A DNA stretch of 64,000 nt from Flavobacterium tibetense (GCF_003293845.1 NZ_QLST01000002.1:62001-126000); one strand, 5' to 3'; positions 45,013 through 54,662 are shown, counted from the stretch's first letter. Numbers and translations are program-made. Notes: generated by a model from the letters alone, not told the origin.

Positions 45013-47844
45013 ATGAAAAATTTTTTATTGTTAATTGTTATGTTAACTTTTAACTTGTTCGCTACTGCTCAAAAGACGACGGGTATTATATCAGGAAAAA
45101 TTACTGATTCCGAAACAAACTTTTCTCTTCCTGGAGCCACAATTAGATTAGAAGGTGGAAACAAATACACTTACTCTAATCAAAATGGTGAATTTGAATT
45201 TTTAAACATCCCTGAAGGCAACTACCAAGTTGAAATTACTTACATTGGTTATGAAAAACAAACTCAAGAAGTAAAAGTTGAAGCAGGAAAAAACACAAAT
45301 ATCACATTTGCGTTAACGACAACCACTAATGAACTTGAAACTGTAGTAGTTATTGGAGACCGTTTAAGAGGGCAAGCAAAAGCAATCAACAAACAAAAAA
45401 GCAATCAAAACATAACTAACGTTATTTCATCAGACCAAACAGGACGTTTTCCTGATGCAAATATTGGAGATGCATTGAAGAGAGTTCAAGGTATCACAAT
45501 GCAGAATGACCAAGGTGAAGCAAGAAATATAATAATAAGAGGTCTAGCTCCTAACTTAAACTCTGTCACTTTAAATGGAGACAGAATTCCATCTGCCGAA
45601 GGAGATAATAGAAATGTTCAAATGGATTTAATTCCAGCTGATATGATTTCAACAATTGAAGTAAATAAAACTTTAACTTCAGATATGGATGCAGATGCAA
45701 TTGGAGGATCTGTGAATTTAATAACAAGAGCAACGCCAAATGGTGAAAGAATTTCCGCTACACTCGCTGGTGGATACGGACCTATAAGAGAAAAAGGAAA
45801 TTACACAGCTGGTTTTGTATACGGAAATCGATATTTAGACAACAAGTTAGGAGTTGTTTTTAGTGCTTCTTACTTTAATAATGTTTTTGGATCCGACAAT
45901 GTAGAAGCAGTTTGGGTTAAAGATGATTTTGAAAATGTTTATATCGAAGAATACGATATTAGAAAATATGATGTACAAAGAGTTCGAAATTCATTTGCCT
46001 TTGCTACAGATTACAAATTTAATAATAACAATAGCATTTACTTAAATGCAATGTATAATCTTAGAGATGATAGAGAGAATCGTTATCGTGCAAGATATAG
46101 AGGTATAGACCCTATTTATGATGCAAATGATGAGATTATTGGATTTGAAGGAGACGTAAGAAGACAAACTAAAGGTGGTATTGATAATAATAAAAACAAA
46201 AAAACACGTTTAGAAAGACAAATAGTTCAAAACTATTCTATTGGAGGTGAGCATTTACTTAGTTCAAAATTAGATATGGATTGGTCAATAAACTATGCAC
46301 AAGCTAGTGAAGATCGACCAAATGAGCGTTACATTGAGTTTCAAAATAGAGGTCTTGATTTTGACATGAATTTAAACAATACAAGATTTCCATTAATAAC
46401 TGGAATAGGAGATAATTCAGCAGAAGACTTTGAATTTAGAACATTATCCGAAAACAATGATTATACTGAAGAAAGTGAATTGGGTGCTAAAATTAATTTT
46501 AGAGTTCCTTTTTCAATTATTGAAAATCAAAAAGGTAGAATTCGTTTTGGGGCAAGATTAAGAATAAAAGATAAATTTAGAAACAATAAATTTTTCGAAT
46601 ATGAGCCAATTGTAGATTTTGGAAATCTTAATACGTTACAAACTTCATTTTATGGTGGAGAAAATTGGCAAGCAGGTTCTCAATATGTACCAGGAACTTT
46701 CGCAAGTAATTCTTTTTTAGGCAACTTAGATCTTAATAACGCAGCACTTTTTAATAAAGAGGATATTCCATCTGAATATTTAGCATTAAATTACAAAGCA
46801 AAAGAAAATATTTATGCTGGATATGTAAGATTTGATCAGGATTTTAATGATAAACTTTCTATGATTGCAGGTTTAAGATTAGAAAATACTTTTATTGATT
46901 ACACAGCTAATTATATTGAAGATGAAGAAGACTTGGTAGGAGAAATAAATAACACGAACTCTTACACTAATGTTTTACCTAGTATTGCATTTAAATACAA
47001 TAGTGAAAAAGATTGGGTATATAGAGCTGCATTTACTACATCTATAGCAAGACCAAATTACTATGCCTTATCTCCATTCTTAAGTGTTATTCCTGATGAT
47101 GATTCTGCAATTGATGCTGGTAATCCAAACTTAAAAGCTACTTATGCATACAATTTTGATTTAATGTTAGAAAAATATTATAAATCAGTTGGTTTATTAT
47201 CTGGTGGTGTGTTTTATAAAAAATTGAATGACTTCATTTACACTTACCGTGACAATCAATATACAAATGCAAAGTTTAGTCAAGATTTCCCTAACTTAGT
47301 GAATCCAATACCTGCAGTGAATCCAGGTAACTGGTCTTTAACACAAGAACGAAATGGAGAAAATGTTAGTGTATATGGATTTGAAGTTGCGGTGCAAAGA
47401 CAACTAGATTTTATACCTGGAAAATTCTTTAAAGGATTAGGTGTATACTTAAATTATACTTTTACAGATTCTGAAGCAAAAGGAATTACAAATGCAGATG
47501 GAGAAGAAAGAAAAGATGTAACTTTACCAGGAACAGCTCCTCACATGTTTAACAGTTCGCTTTCGTGGGAAAATAAAAAATTCTCTGCTCGTATTTCATT
47601 AAATTATGCTGCAGACTATTTAGATGAACTTGGTGGTGATTCTTTTGATGATAGATTTTATGACAAACAAACTTTTATAGACGCAAATGCATCCTATAAA
47701 TTCACCTCTAAATTAAGAGTGTTTGCCGAAGCAAATAATTTAACAAACCAACCTTTACGCTATTATCAAGGGGTTGCGGCAAGAACAATGCAAATGGAGT
47801 ATTATCAAGCTCGCTTTAATCTTGGATTAAAATTTGATTTTTAA
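45013..47844 (+). CDS. TonB-dependent receptor of a phytate/phosphoester operon
   Basis: 943 residues. Signal peptide (about 1-19, LFATAQ), carboxypeptidase-D-like regulatory domain (about 25-110), plug (about 120-245: IGDALKRVQGITMQNDQGEARNIIIRGL, LTSDMDADAIGGSVNLITR) and a barrel ending in the terminal aromatic LGLKFDF. It resembles the large receptors often annotated as TIGR01782-type. Being first in a unit with a phosphatase and a beta-propeller phytase, it is likely to import phytate or its products. The long leader holds an 11-base-spaced repeat (44887-44912). A hairpin separates it from the next gene. Confidence 0.9.
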   Translation: MKNFLLLIVMLTFNLFATAQKTTGIISGKITDSETNFSLPGATIRLEGGNKYTYSNQNGEFEFLNIPEGNYQVEITYIGYEKQTQEVKVEAGKNTNITFALTTTTNELETVVVIGDRLRGQAKAINKQKSNQNITNVISSDQTGRFPDANIGDALKRVQGITMQNDQGEARNIIIRGLAPNLNSVTLNGDRIPSAEGDNRNVQMDLIPADMISTIEVNKTLTSDMDADAIGGSVNLITRATPNGERISATLAGGYGPIREKGNYTAGFVYGNRYLDNKLGVVFSASYFNNVFGSDNVEAVWVKDDFENVYIEEYDIRKYDVQRVRNSFAFATDYKFNNNNSIYLNAMYNLRDDRENRYRARYRGIDPIYDANDEIIGFEGDVRRQTKGGIDNNKNKKTRLERQIVQNYSIGGEHLLSSKLDMDWSINYAQASEDRPNERYIEFQNRGLDFDMNLNNTRFPLITGIGDNSAEDFEFRTLSENNDYTEESELGAKINFRVPFSIIENQKGRIRFGARLRIKDKFRNNKFFEYEPIVDFGNLNTLQTSFYGGENWQAGSQYVPGTFASNSFLGNLDLNNAALFNKEDIPSEYLALNYKAKENIYAGYVRFDQDFNDKLSMIAGLRLENTFIDYTANYIEDEEDLVGEINNTNSYTNVLPSIAFKYNSEKDWVYRAAFTTSIARPNYYALSPFLSVIPDDDSAIDAGNPNLKATYAYNFDLMLEKYYKSVGLLSGGVFYKKLNDFIYTYRDNQYTNAKFSQDFPNLVNPIPAVNPGNWSLTQERNGENVSVYGFEVAVQRQLDFIPGKFFKGLGVYLNYTFTDSEAKGITNADGEERKDVTLPGTAPHMFNSSLSWENKKFSARISLNYAADYLDELGGDSFDDRFYDKQTFIDANASYKFTSKLRVFAEANNLTNQPLRYYQGVAARTMQMEYYQARFNLGLKFDF

Positions 47845-47861
47845 TTTATAACTAATTTTTA

Positions 47862-47896
47862 ATAAATTCGACAAGCTTAAAAGTTTGTCGAATTTA
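47862..47896 (+). terminator. Hairpin between receptor and phosphatase genes
   Basis: AAATTCGACAA and TTGTCGAATTT form an 11-base perfect stem with a 9-base loop. The T-tract after it is weak, so it may partly terminate transcription or stabilise the receptor mRNA within the operon. Confidence 0.6.
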
Positions 47897-47923
47897 TATT
47901 TATATAAAAAATAATTTTCAATC

Positions 47924-48871
47924 ATGAAACATTTCATATACCTATTTGTACTATTACTAAACATACAAATTACAAATGCACAAAAAAACTCTCAAAAAAC
48001 ACTAAAGGACAGTGAAAACTTTATTGTCTTAGGTGATTTTGGAAGGTTTGGAGAATACAACCAAAAAGAAGTTGCAAACCAAATGGCTAAAACCGCTATT
48101 GAAATAGATTTAGATTTTGTAGTTTCAGTTGGAGATAATTTTTATCCATACGGAGTCCAAAGCACTCAAGATCCGCATTTTGAAAAATCATTTGAGAATG
48201 TATATCATCATTTTGATTTGCAATGTGATTGGTATTTAGGATTAGGAAATCACGATTATTCAGGAAATATACAAGCGCAAATTGACTATTCTAATGTTAG
48301 TAGAAGATGGCACATGCCGAGTCAATATTTTGAACAAATAATTGAATTAAAAGGAGGGAAAAAAATACAGTTAATTTTTATTGATACAAATCCTTTTATA
48401 AAGAGTTATTATGAAAATAATGACGAAAAAGGACAAAACGTAAAAAAACAAGACACTATAGCCCAAAAGAAATGGCTTATAGAAACTTTAAGTAAAAAAG
48501 ACGAAGCTATAACATGGAAGATAGTTGTAGGACATCATCCTATGTATTCAGGTGGAAAAAGACTTAAAAGTCAAGATACTAAAGACATAGAAAACTTGTT
48601 AACACCGATATTTAATGAATTTAAAGTAGACGCCTATTTGTGTGGACATGAACACGATTTGCAAATCATTAAATCGAAAAATTGTTACACTACTCAATTT
48701 CTATCAGGAGCTGGAAGTGAAGTTAGACCAACAGGGAACAGAGAAGGTACAATTTATGCCATTTCAATTCCAGGATTTATGACTTTTTCTGTAAACACAG
48801 AAAAAATGTTAGTTCATCTGATTAATGAATCAGGAACTGTTTTATACGCACATGAAATTAATAAAAAATAA
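47924..48871 (+). CDS. Secreted metallophosphoesterase (tartrate-resistant acid phosphatase-like)
   Basis: 315 residues. A signal peptide (about 1-20, LLLNIQITNAQ) is followed by all calcineurin-type metal motifs in order: GDFGRFGEY, GDNFYPYG, LGNHDYSG, VVGHHPMYSGG and CGHEHDLQ. Spacing is close to purple acid phosphatases (ACP5). It should release phosphate from organic phosphoesters outside the cytoplasm. Its TAA shares one base with the ATG of the phytase gene (TAATG), so the two are translationally coupled. Placement suggests it finishes dephosphorylation started by the phytase. Confidence 0.88.
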   Translation: MKHFIYLFVLLLNIQITNAQKNSQKTLKDSENFIVLGDFGRFGEYNQKEVANQMAKTAIEIDLDFVVSVGDNFYPYGVQSTQDPHFEKSFENVYHHFDLQCDWYLGLGNHDYSGNIQAQIDYSNVSRRWHMPSQYFEQIIELKGGKKIQLIFIDTNPFIKSYYENNDEKGQNVKKQDTIAQKKWLIETLSKKDEAITWKIVVGHHPMYSGGKRLKSQDTKDIENLLTPIFNEFKVDAYLCGHEHDLQIIKSKNCYTTQFLSGAGSEVRPTGNREGTIYAISIPGFMTFSVNTEKMLVHLINESGTVLYAHEINKK

Positions 48872-49920
48872 TGAATAAATTAAAAGTAGTTCTATTTTCA
48901 ATAGTTATTTTAGTTAGCTGTAAAGATAAATTAGCACCAATAGCTAAAAATGCCATACAACCAAAAATAATTACTGAAAAAACACCGCACGATACTGATG
49001 ATCCCGCTATTTGGATTCATCCAACTAATGCTTCAAATAGTTTAATTATTGGAACTGACAAAGATTCTAACGGTGGTCTTTATTTGTATGATTTAAACGG
49101 TAAAATCATAAAGAAATCGATTCCATTAAAAAGACCAAACAATGTAGATGTCGCTTATAAATTAAAAGTAGGTAACACAACTCTTGATATTGCTGTAACT
49201 ACGGAAAGAGAAACAAATAAAATCAGGATATTTTCTTTACCAAACTTAGAACCAATTGACAATGGTGGAATTGAAGTATTTGAAGGAGAAACAGAAAGAA
49301 ACCCTATGGGAATTGCCCTTTATACTAGACCTTCTGATGGTGAAATATTTGCAATAGTAGGAAGAAAAAATGGCCCATCTGGAAGTTATTTATGGCAATA
49401 CCAATTGGAATCTAAAAACGGAGTGGTACAAGCAAAAATCATTAGGAAGTTTGGAAATTATAGTGGTAAAAAAGAAATAGAAGCAATAGCTGTAGATAAT
49501 GAATTAGGATTTGTTTATTATTCAGACGAACAAATAGGAATTCGTAAGTATTTTGCTGACCCTTCAAAGAATGACAATAATGAAATAGCAATTTTTGGAC
49601 AAAATGATTTCAAATCCGACAACGAGGGAATAGCTATTTATAAAAAAACTGAATCTACTGGATATATTTTAGTTTCCAACCAACAAGCCAATACGTTTGT
49701 TGTATATACTAGAGAAGAAAATTCAAACCAAAAAAACAAACATATAAAAATTGCAGAAATACCAGTATCTACAATTGAATGCGATGGAGCCGATGCTACA
49801 TCTATAAATCTTAATAAAGATTTTTCAAAAGGAATGTTAGTTGCTATGAGCAATGGAATGACCTTTCATTATTATGATTGGAACTTAATCCAAAAAGAAA
49901 TAGACAAGCAGAAAGACTAA
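48871..49920 (+). CDS. Beta-propeller phytase (lipoprotein)
   Basis: 349 residues. A lipoprotein signal ends LVSC (Cys17). The mature part matches beta-propeller phytases: DTDDPAIWIHPTNASNSLIIGTDKDSNGGLYLYDLNG, RPNNVDVAY, NPMGIALYTRPSDGEIFA, KKEIEAIAVDNELGFVYYSDE, SDNEGIAIYK and ECDGADATSINL. These carry the Ca2+-binding acidic residues of the six-bladed fold. The enzyme hydrolyses phytate at neutral pH. As a lipoprotein it may work on the cell surface next to the receptor. It is the last gene of the operon. Confidence 0.92.
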   Translation: MNKLKVVLFSIVILVSCKDKLAPIAKNAIQPKIITEKTPHDTDDPAIWIHPTNASNSLIIGTDKDSNGGLYLYDLNGKIIKKSIPLKRPNNVDVAYKLKVGNTTLDIAVTTERETNKIRIFSLPNLEPIDNGGIEVFEGETERNPMGIALYTRPSDGEIFAIVGRKNGPSGSYLWQYQLESKNGVVQAKIIRKFGNYSGKKEIEAIAVDNELGFVYYSDEQIGIRKYFADPSKNDNNEIAIFGQNDFKSDNEGIAIYKKTESTGYILVSNQQANTFVVYTREENSNQKNKHIKIAEIPVSTIECDGADATSINLNKDFSKGMLVAMSNGMTFHYYDWNLIQKEIDKQKD

Positions 49921-49940
49921 TTTAGATGAATATTTAGAAT

Positions 49941-49975
49941 AAAACCTCCAATAATATTGGAGGTTTTGGTTTTTA
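49941..49975 (+). terminator. Terminator after the phytase operon
   Basis: AAAACCTCCAAT and ATTGGAGGTTTT form a perfect 12-base stem with a 3-base loop, followed by GGTTTTT. Confidence 0.9.
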
Positions 49976-50041
49976 CACTAGCAGCCCAACTTTTATCCCG
50001 AAGTTTCGAGAGTTAAATTTTTAAACTTTTAAACTAAAAAC

Positions 50042-50049
50042 TATCTTTG
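50042..50049 (+). promoter_or_regulatory. -7 promoter box of rpe
   Basis: TATCTTTG lies 22 bases before the rpe ATG and matches TAnnTTTG. Confidence 0.65.
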
Positions 50050-50071
50050 TGCCAACAACACACTTAACACA

Positions 50072-50731
50072 ATGAAAAATACTTTAATTGCTCCTTCGGT
50101 TTTAGCAGCAGATTTTGCCAATTTACAACGCGAAATTGAAATGATTAATACTAGTGAAGCCGATTGGTTTCATATTGATATTATGGATGGCGTTTTTGTT
50201 CCAAATATTTCCTTTGGAATGCCTGTTTTAGATGCCATTAACAAACACGCTAAAAAAACAATCGATGTACATTTAATGATTGTTGATCCTGACCGATATA
50301 TCGCAACATTCAAAAAATTAGGAGCTGATATTTTAACCGTTCATTATGAAGCTTGCACGCATTTACACCGAACACTTCAAGCGATTAAAGCAGAAGGCAT
50401 GAAAGCTGGAGTTGCTTTGAATCCACATACCAATGTTGATTTATTGGAAGATGTGATTCAAGATATTGATTTGGTTTGTATTATGAGTGTGAATCCTGGT
50501 TTTGGTGGACAATCTTTTATAGAAAATACGTATTCCAAAGTTGAAAAACTGAAAGCATTAATCAACAGAAAAAACGCTTCAACTCTAATTGAAATTGATG
50601 GTGGCGTTACGAATAAAAATGCAAAACAATTGGTTGATGCTGGCGCTGATGTTTTGGTAGCAGGAAGTTATGTTTTTGGAGCAGAAAATCCAATTGCCAC
50701 AATTGCTGATTTAAAAGCGATTACGAAATAA
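50072..50731 (+). CDS. rpe: Ribulose-phosphate 3-epimerase
   Basis: 219 residues, a TIM barrel. IAPSVLAADFANL, FHIDIMDGVFVPNISFGMP, DVHLMIVDPDRYI and SVNPGFGGQSFI carry the metal ligands (two His, two Asp) and phosphate-binding loop; EIDGGVTNKNAK ends the active site. It interconverts ribulose-5-P and xylulose-5-P in the pentose phosphate pathway. It is a single gene behind its own promoter and faces the CBS gene across a shared terminator. Confidence 0.98.
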   Translation: MKNTLIAPSVLAADFANLQREIEMINTSEADWFHIDIMDGVFVPNISFGMPVLDAINKHAKKTIDVHLMIVDPDRYIATFKKLGADILTVHYEACTHLHRTLQAIKAEGMKAGVALNPHTNVDLLEDVIQDIDLVCIMSVNPGFGGQSFIENTYSKVEKLKALINRKNASTLIEIDGGVTNKNAKQLVDAGADVLVAGSYVFGAENPIATIADLKAITK

Positions 50732-50741
50732 TATTAAAAAG

Positions 50742-50775
50742 AAATCCTGACAGGCTTCAAAAACCTGTCAGATTT
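50742..50775. terminator. Bidirectional terminator between rpe and the CBS gene
   Basis: AAATCcTGACAGG and CCTGTCAgATTT form a stem with one mismatch and a 9-base loop. Confidence 0.85.
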
Positions 50776-50776
50776 A

Positions 50777-51196
50777 TTAATACTGCTCAATCAAATATTT
50801 AATCAAATCGGTTGTAGTTACAATACCAACTAGCAAATCGCCTTCGCAAACCGGTAAAGCATGAAATTCCTTTTTAGATAAAATTTCGGCTGCTTCTTTT
50901 ATTGTGGTCTCTGGCGTAATAGAAACTAGTTTTTTTGCCATTACTTGTTCTACAGTAAACATATTATAAACCGTTGTATCTACAATATCTTCGTCTTCAT
51001 CAACGGCATCCGCAAAAGAAATACGAAGTAAATCGGTATAACTTAGCATGCCCAAAATTTTATTGCTACTAACCACAGGAATGTGTCTGATTTTGTGTTT
51101 CTTGAACAACATCTCCGCCTTGGTCAAATCATCAGATAAATTTAATTTCACTACATTTTTAGTCATTATAGTAGCAACAGTCACTTTATTTTTCAT
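50777..51196 (-). CDS. CBS-domain pair protein
   Basis: 139 residues from the ATG at 51194-51196 (MKNKVTVATIMTKNVVKLNLS). Two CBS repeats (about 5-60 and 80-138, IRHIPVVSSNKILGMLSYTDLL and FHALPVCEGDLLVGIVTTTDL) form one Bateman module, which binds adenine nucleotides in many proteins. No effector domain is attached. A longer frame opening at GTG (51224) overlaps a TAACTTTG -7 box (51226-51233), so the ATG is preferred. Partner unknown. Confidence 0.9.
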   Translation of the reverse strand: MKNKVTVATIMTKNVVKLNLSDDLTKAEMLFKKHKIRHIPVVSSNKILGMLSYTDLLRISFADAVDEDEDIVDTTVYNMFTVEQVMAKKLVSITPETTIKEAAEILSKKEFHALPVCEGDLLVGIVTTTDLIKYLIEQY

Positions 51197-51225
51197 ACTC
51201 TTTTTGTTTAATTTATTGATATACA

Positions 51226-51233
51226 CAAAGTTA
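51226..51233 (-). promoter_or_regulatory. -7 promoter box of the CBS gene
   Basis: TAACTTTG on the minus strand matches TAnnTTTG and lies 30 bases before the preferred ATG. Confidence 0.6.
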
Positions 51234-51294
51234 ACAATAAAAAAAAGAATAAAAATGTGCTAAATCATAGGATATGAAGTTATTTTTTTGTATT

Positions 51295-52095
51295 TTATAT
51301 GACTTCGTTAAAATTAATCATAATCTTAACTTGTTCAAATAATTCGGGAAACTCTAACTTGAATTGTTTTGGGGTTTCAAAGAAATGTTCTAAAATAACG
51401 GCAATAAACTCATATTGATTGGTATAAGCATAAATTCGAAAGTAATCGGAATCAATCAAACGTTTATAGTTAGCCGGACGTTTAATTTGTTCCATAATAT
51501 CATCATAAGCGGCTGCAAAAATGGTGGATGACGTATCTGTTTTTCGTAAACCTTCAAAATGAATGACATGGGCGAATTCGTGTAAACCTAAATTCAAATT
51601 ATCATTGCTAATGGCGTAACCTTCCATAAAATGTTTCCAAGAAAATGCTATAGCCCGCATTCTCGGATTAAATTCTCCTTTGTGGTAATTATCGTTAGCA
51701 CTAGAGTAATAAATATCTGGAAAAATAATTACTTTATCTATCAAAGTAAATAAATAATTTCGCATACCAAAAGTAAGCATAATAGCTGTTGCGGCAATTA
51801 AAACGCGCATTTGATCAGTTACTACTAAACCTTCTCTTCCGTGAAATTCGTAGCGTTCAATGAAAGTAGCCACGCGATGTTCGAAATACTTTTTTTCTTT
51901 GAGTGATAATTTTTGGTAGAAATCAAATTCGGTATGTAAAATTTGCAACTGAGGCAAAGTCAAATGTTTTGGAAACAAATAAAAATGAACGTAAATAGGC
52001 TTTCGAAACACAAAGGCATAAAGCGGTTCTACAATTACATGATACATAAAGAAAAGTAGAAAAACGAGACCGAAAAAAATTAAAAAATATTCCAA
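51295..52095 (-). CDS. MtfA-like zinc-dependent peptidase (M90)
   Basis: 266 residues. An N-terminal membrane helix (about 3-24) is followed by the peptidase with the HExxH zinc motif LNLGLHEFAHVIHFEG and a downstream YAYTNQYEFIAVILEHFFETP segment giving the third ligand, as in MtfA. MtfA-type peptidases in enterobacteria interact with Mlc. The target is unknown here, and the membrane anchor is a difference. The start is a TTG (52093-52095); the next Met is residue 17, inside the helix, so the start is not certain. Confidence 0.82.
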   Translation of the reverse strand: MEYFLIFFGLVFLLFFMYHVIVEPLYAFVFRKPIYVHFYLFPKHLTLPQLQILHTEFDFYQKLSLKEKKYFEHRVATFIERYEFHGREGLVVTDQMRVLIAATAIMLTFGMRNYLFTLIDKVIIFPDIYYSSANDNYHKGEFNPRMRAIAFSWKHFMEGYAISNDNLNLGLHEFAHVIHFEGLRKTDTSSTIFAAAYDDIMEQIKRPANYKRLIDSDYFRIYAYTNQYEFIAVILEHFFETPKQFKLEFPELFEQVKIMINFNEVI

Positions 52096-52217
52096 TGGTA
52101 AGCCGATTTTGAGACGTTACGAAAATACATATTTGTAAGTCAATTATCTCGAAAAAAATATACTTTTTTGCTTTTGGACTGGTTTTTGTGTATTTTTAAA
52201 AAATAAAGCCAAAATTC

Positions 52218-53057
52218 ATGAAAAATCTATTCCCCTTTTTATTCTTCACTTTTAGTTTGTTTTCTTTTGGACAAGAAATCCAATTTGAAAAAACCTTGCA
52301 ACAAGCCTTTGCCAAAGCCAAACAACAAAACAAATCGGTTTTTATAGAATATTACAGTCCGAGTTGTCCCGTTTGTAAAAAAGTAGCTGTTGTGATGAAA
52401 GATCCAAAAGTAGCCGATTATTACAATAAGAATTTTGTAAATTATGCTTTAAATATTGACAACGGCATGACTAAAGAAGAAGAAAACTTCATGAAAACTT
52501 CTGGTTTGCATTTGGACGGTGTTCCCGTTTTTTTGTTTTTCGATGCCAATAAAAACTATCTCCATCATTCTAGTGTAAAAGCCGATGCGAATACCCTTAT
52601 GGAAATAGGAAGAGTAAGTTTACAGCCCAATTTAAGAAACGCTGCATTAGCAGAAAAATACCAAAAAGGCGACCGAACCATCAAAACTTTATATGCTTAT
52701 GCCGATTTGTTACTAACCTACCAAGATTTTGAAAAACAAAAAGAAGTAGCAGATGCTTTATATGACGTTTTTCCAAAAGCAGATTTGAGTACCCAAAAAA
52801 GTTATATTGTTTTGAAAAATGTTGTGAATTCTATTGAAAACGGATTTTTCTTGCATTGGATAAGAAATTTAAACGACTTAAAAGGTTTAGAAACAGGAAC
52901 CAAAGCCGGAACAGAAAAAGAAGTTTTAGAACGTATTTTACTAAAAGAATTAAGCAAACCCGAACGAAAATCTTGGCCAAAAGCAAAGAAAGATGCCGTT
53001 AAGAAAATGATAGTTGATTTAGGATTAACTAAGAATCCTGAAATATATTTTGAATAG
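52218..53057 (+). CDS. Secreted thioredoxin-family protein
   Basis: 279 residues. A signal peptide (about 1-18, FSLFSFGQ) leads into a thioredoxin-like domain with the redox pair C50-P-V-C53 (YYSPSCPVCKKVA) and a cis-proline loop (LDGVPVFLFFD). A helical C-terminal region (about 150-279) may mediate partner binding. It is probably a periplasmic thiol-disulfide protein. Its stop codon lies one base before the left attachment repeat of the 6.2-kb element. Confidence 0.82.
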   Translation: MKNLFPFLFFTFSLFSFGQEIQFEKTLQQAFAKAKQQNKSVFIEYYSPSCPVCKKVAVVMKDPKVADYYNKNFVNYALNIDNGMTKEEENFMKTSGLHLDGVPVFLFFDANKNYLHHSSVKADANTLMEIGRVSLQPNLRNAALAEKYQKGDRTIKTLYAYADLLLTYQDFEKQKEVADALYDVFPKADLSTQKSYIVLKNVVNSIENGFFLHWIRNLNDLKGLETGTKAGTEKEVLERILLKELSKPERKSWPKAKKDAVKKMIVDLGLTKNPEIYFE

Positions 53058-53058
53058 A

Positions 53059-53086
53059 AATAGTGACCGCGAAGGGAACTGAACCC
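53059..53086 (+). repeat. Left attachment site (tRNA 3' fragment)
   Basis: Bases identical to the tRNA-Arg 3' end over the first 19 positions (AATAGTGACCGCGAAGGGA), then three mismatches in the T-loop and GAACCC again. It is the displaced 3' end left by integration. Confidence 0.85.
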
Positions 53087-53189
53087 GTGTATTTCAATAT
53101 AATCAAAAAATCTCTTAAATGTATTGTTATCAAAGGAATTATAAAAAATGCAATTTGCATAAATTCGCTAAAATTCACACAAATACACC

Positions 53190-53213
53190 AAATGTTTAGT
53201 AAATGTTTAGTAA
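53190..53213 (+). repeat. Left arm-type repeat of the element
   Basis: A 24-base direct repeat, itself a tandem of AAATGTTTAGT, identical to 59182-59205. It is placed as recombinase arm-binding sites usually are: 104 bases inside the left core and just before the integrase promoter. Confidence 0.75.
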
Positions 53214-53228
53214 GTTGTTTTTTTTAAT

Positions 53229-53236
53229 TATATTTG
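53229..53236 (+). promoter_or_regulatory. -7 promoter box of the integrase gene
   Basis: TATATTTG matches TAnnTTTG and lies 23 bases before the integrase ATG. Confidence 0.6.
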
Positions 53237-53259
53237 AGTGTTCAAAATAACTACTCAAA

Positions 53260-54633
53260 ATGGCAACTATTAAATTTTTAATTCAAAGCAAAAGCGAAAG
53301 TTCAAATATTTATATTCGCTTATCGGTCGGACGCAATCAAATATTATACAGAAAAACGGGATTTTTAATAAATTCAAATGATTGGAAACCCGAAGAAACA
53401 AAAAAAGCGATTACTATAAAAAACGCTTCAAAGAAAAAAACCACCACAAAGAACACCCAAATACAGGGAACACCAAAACAAGGTAAACAGGAACTCAAAA
53501 CCTTAAAATTTACTTTGGATAAATTAAGTGCTGAAATTGAAAACGCTTTTAATGTTTCAGTTAGTCAAGGCGAAACAATTACAGGCGATTGGTTACAGGA
53601 GCAAATTGATATTTTCAATAATAAAAAACAGGTTATTGAATTGGACGTTCTTACAAACTACATACAAAAGTACATTGATGAAGCACCGTACAAACAGAAT
53701 CAAAAAAAAGAAACGGGATTGAGTAACGGACGTGTGCAAAATTTAAAGCTATTTAAAAACACGATTTTAAGATATGAAGCCGAAACCAACAAAGGCAAAA
53801 GTATTTTAATTAAAGACATTAATTTGCAGTTTGTTGAAAAATACAAAATTTGGTTATTCAATCAAAAGTATTCTGTTAACTATGTAGGCAAAAATATTGA
53901 TAACCTTAAAACTATCTGTTTTGACGCTTTTAAAAATGATATTGAAACCTCAACCCAATTAAAGAACATTAAAAGTATTTCAGAGAGTAAAGCACCTGAA
54001 GAAATTATAACATTATCCGAAGCCGAACAGGAAAAAATTAAAAAAGCTGAATTATTCCGTGAAGCATTAATAAACGCCCGTAAATGGTTGTTGCTTGGTT
54101 GCTTAATTGGGCAACGTGGAGGCGATTTGCTGAATATTACAGGGAAAAACATAAAAGAGGTTAACGGAATGAAAATAATTGAATTAAAGCAACGAAAAAC
54201 AGGCAAATTGGTTGCTATTCCTTTACTACCTGAAGCACTTGAAATAATCGAAAGCGGTTTGCCTTATAAAATATCTTTGGCTCGATTTAACGAATACATT
54301 AAAGACGTTTGCGAAATTGCTGAAATAAACGAACCCGTTACAGCAAAGATAAAAGTAACAAGCCGAAACCCTTTGAAAGTTGAAACAAAGCCAAAGTATA
54401 AATTCATTACTTCACACGTTTGCCGTCGCTCGTTTGCAACTAACTTTTACGGACGCATACCAACACCCGTGTTAATGAATGTCACGGGACACGGAACAGA
54501 AAGAATTTTTCTACATTATATTGGAAACACAACTTATGATAATGCTTATCAAATGTTGGAGTATTTCAGTAAATTAGCACCGAAAGACAAAACACCTCAA
54601 TTGGAGGTTATACATAACACAGGCACAAAATAA
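53260..54633 (+). CDS. int: Tyrosine recombinase / integrase
   Basis: 457 residues. An arm-binding N-terminal domain (about 1-50: IKFLIQSKSESSNIYIRLSVGRNQILYRKTG), a core-binding SAM-like domain (about 130-240) and the catalytic domain are in order. Catalytic residues: Arg286 (GQRGGDLL), His386-x-x-Arg389 (SHVCRRSFA), His411 (TGHGTE) and Tyr420 (FLHYIG). It catalyses integration and excision between the tRNA attachment sites. A long basic insert (KNASKKKTTTKNTQIQGTPKQGKQ) follows the arm domain. It is the first gene inside the left end. Confidence 0.95.
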   Translation: MATIKFLIQSKSESSNIYIRLSVGRNQILYRKTGFLINSNDWKPEETKKAITIKNASKKKTTTKNTQIQGTPKQGKQELKTLKFTLDKLSAEIENAFNVSVSQGETITGDWLQEQIDIFNNKKQVIELDVLTNYIQKYIDEAPYKQNQKKETGLSNGRVQNLKLFKNTILRYEAETNKGKSILIKDINLQFVEKYKIWLFNQKYSVNYVGKNIDNLKTICFDAFKNDIETSTQLKNIKSISESKAPEEIITLSEAEQEKIKKAELFREALINARKWLLLGCLIGQRGGDLLNITGKNIKEVNGMKIIELKQRKTGKLVAIPLLPEALEIIESGLPYKISLARFNEYIKDVCEIAEINEPVTAKIKVTSRNPLKVETKPKYKFITSHVCRRSFATNFYGRIPTPVLMNVTGHGTERIFLHYIGNTTYDNAYQMLEYFSKLAPKDKTPQLEVIHNTGTK

Positions 54634-54662
54634 AACTTTATTCAATTTACACAGGCAAAAAA

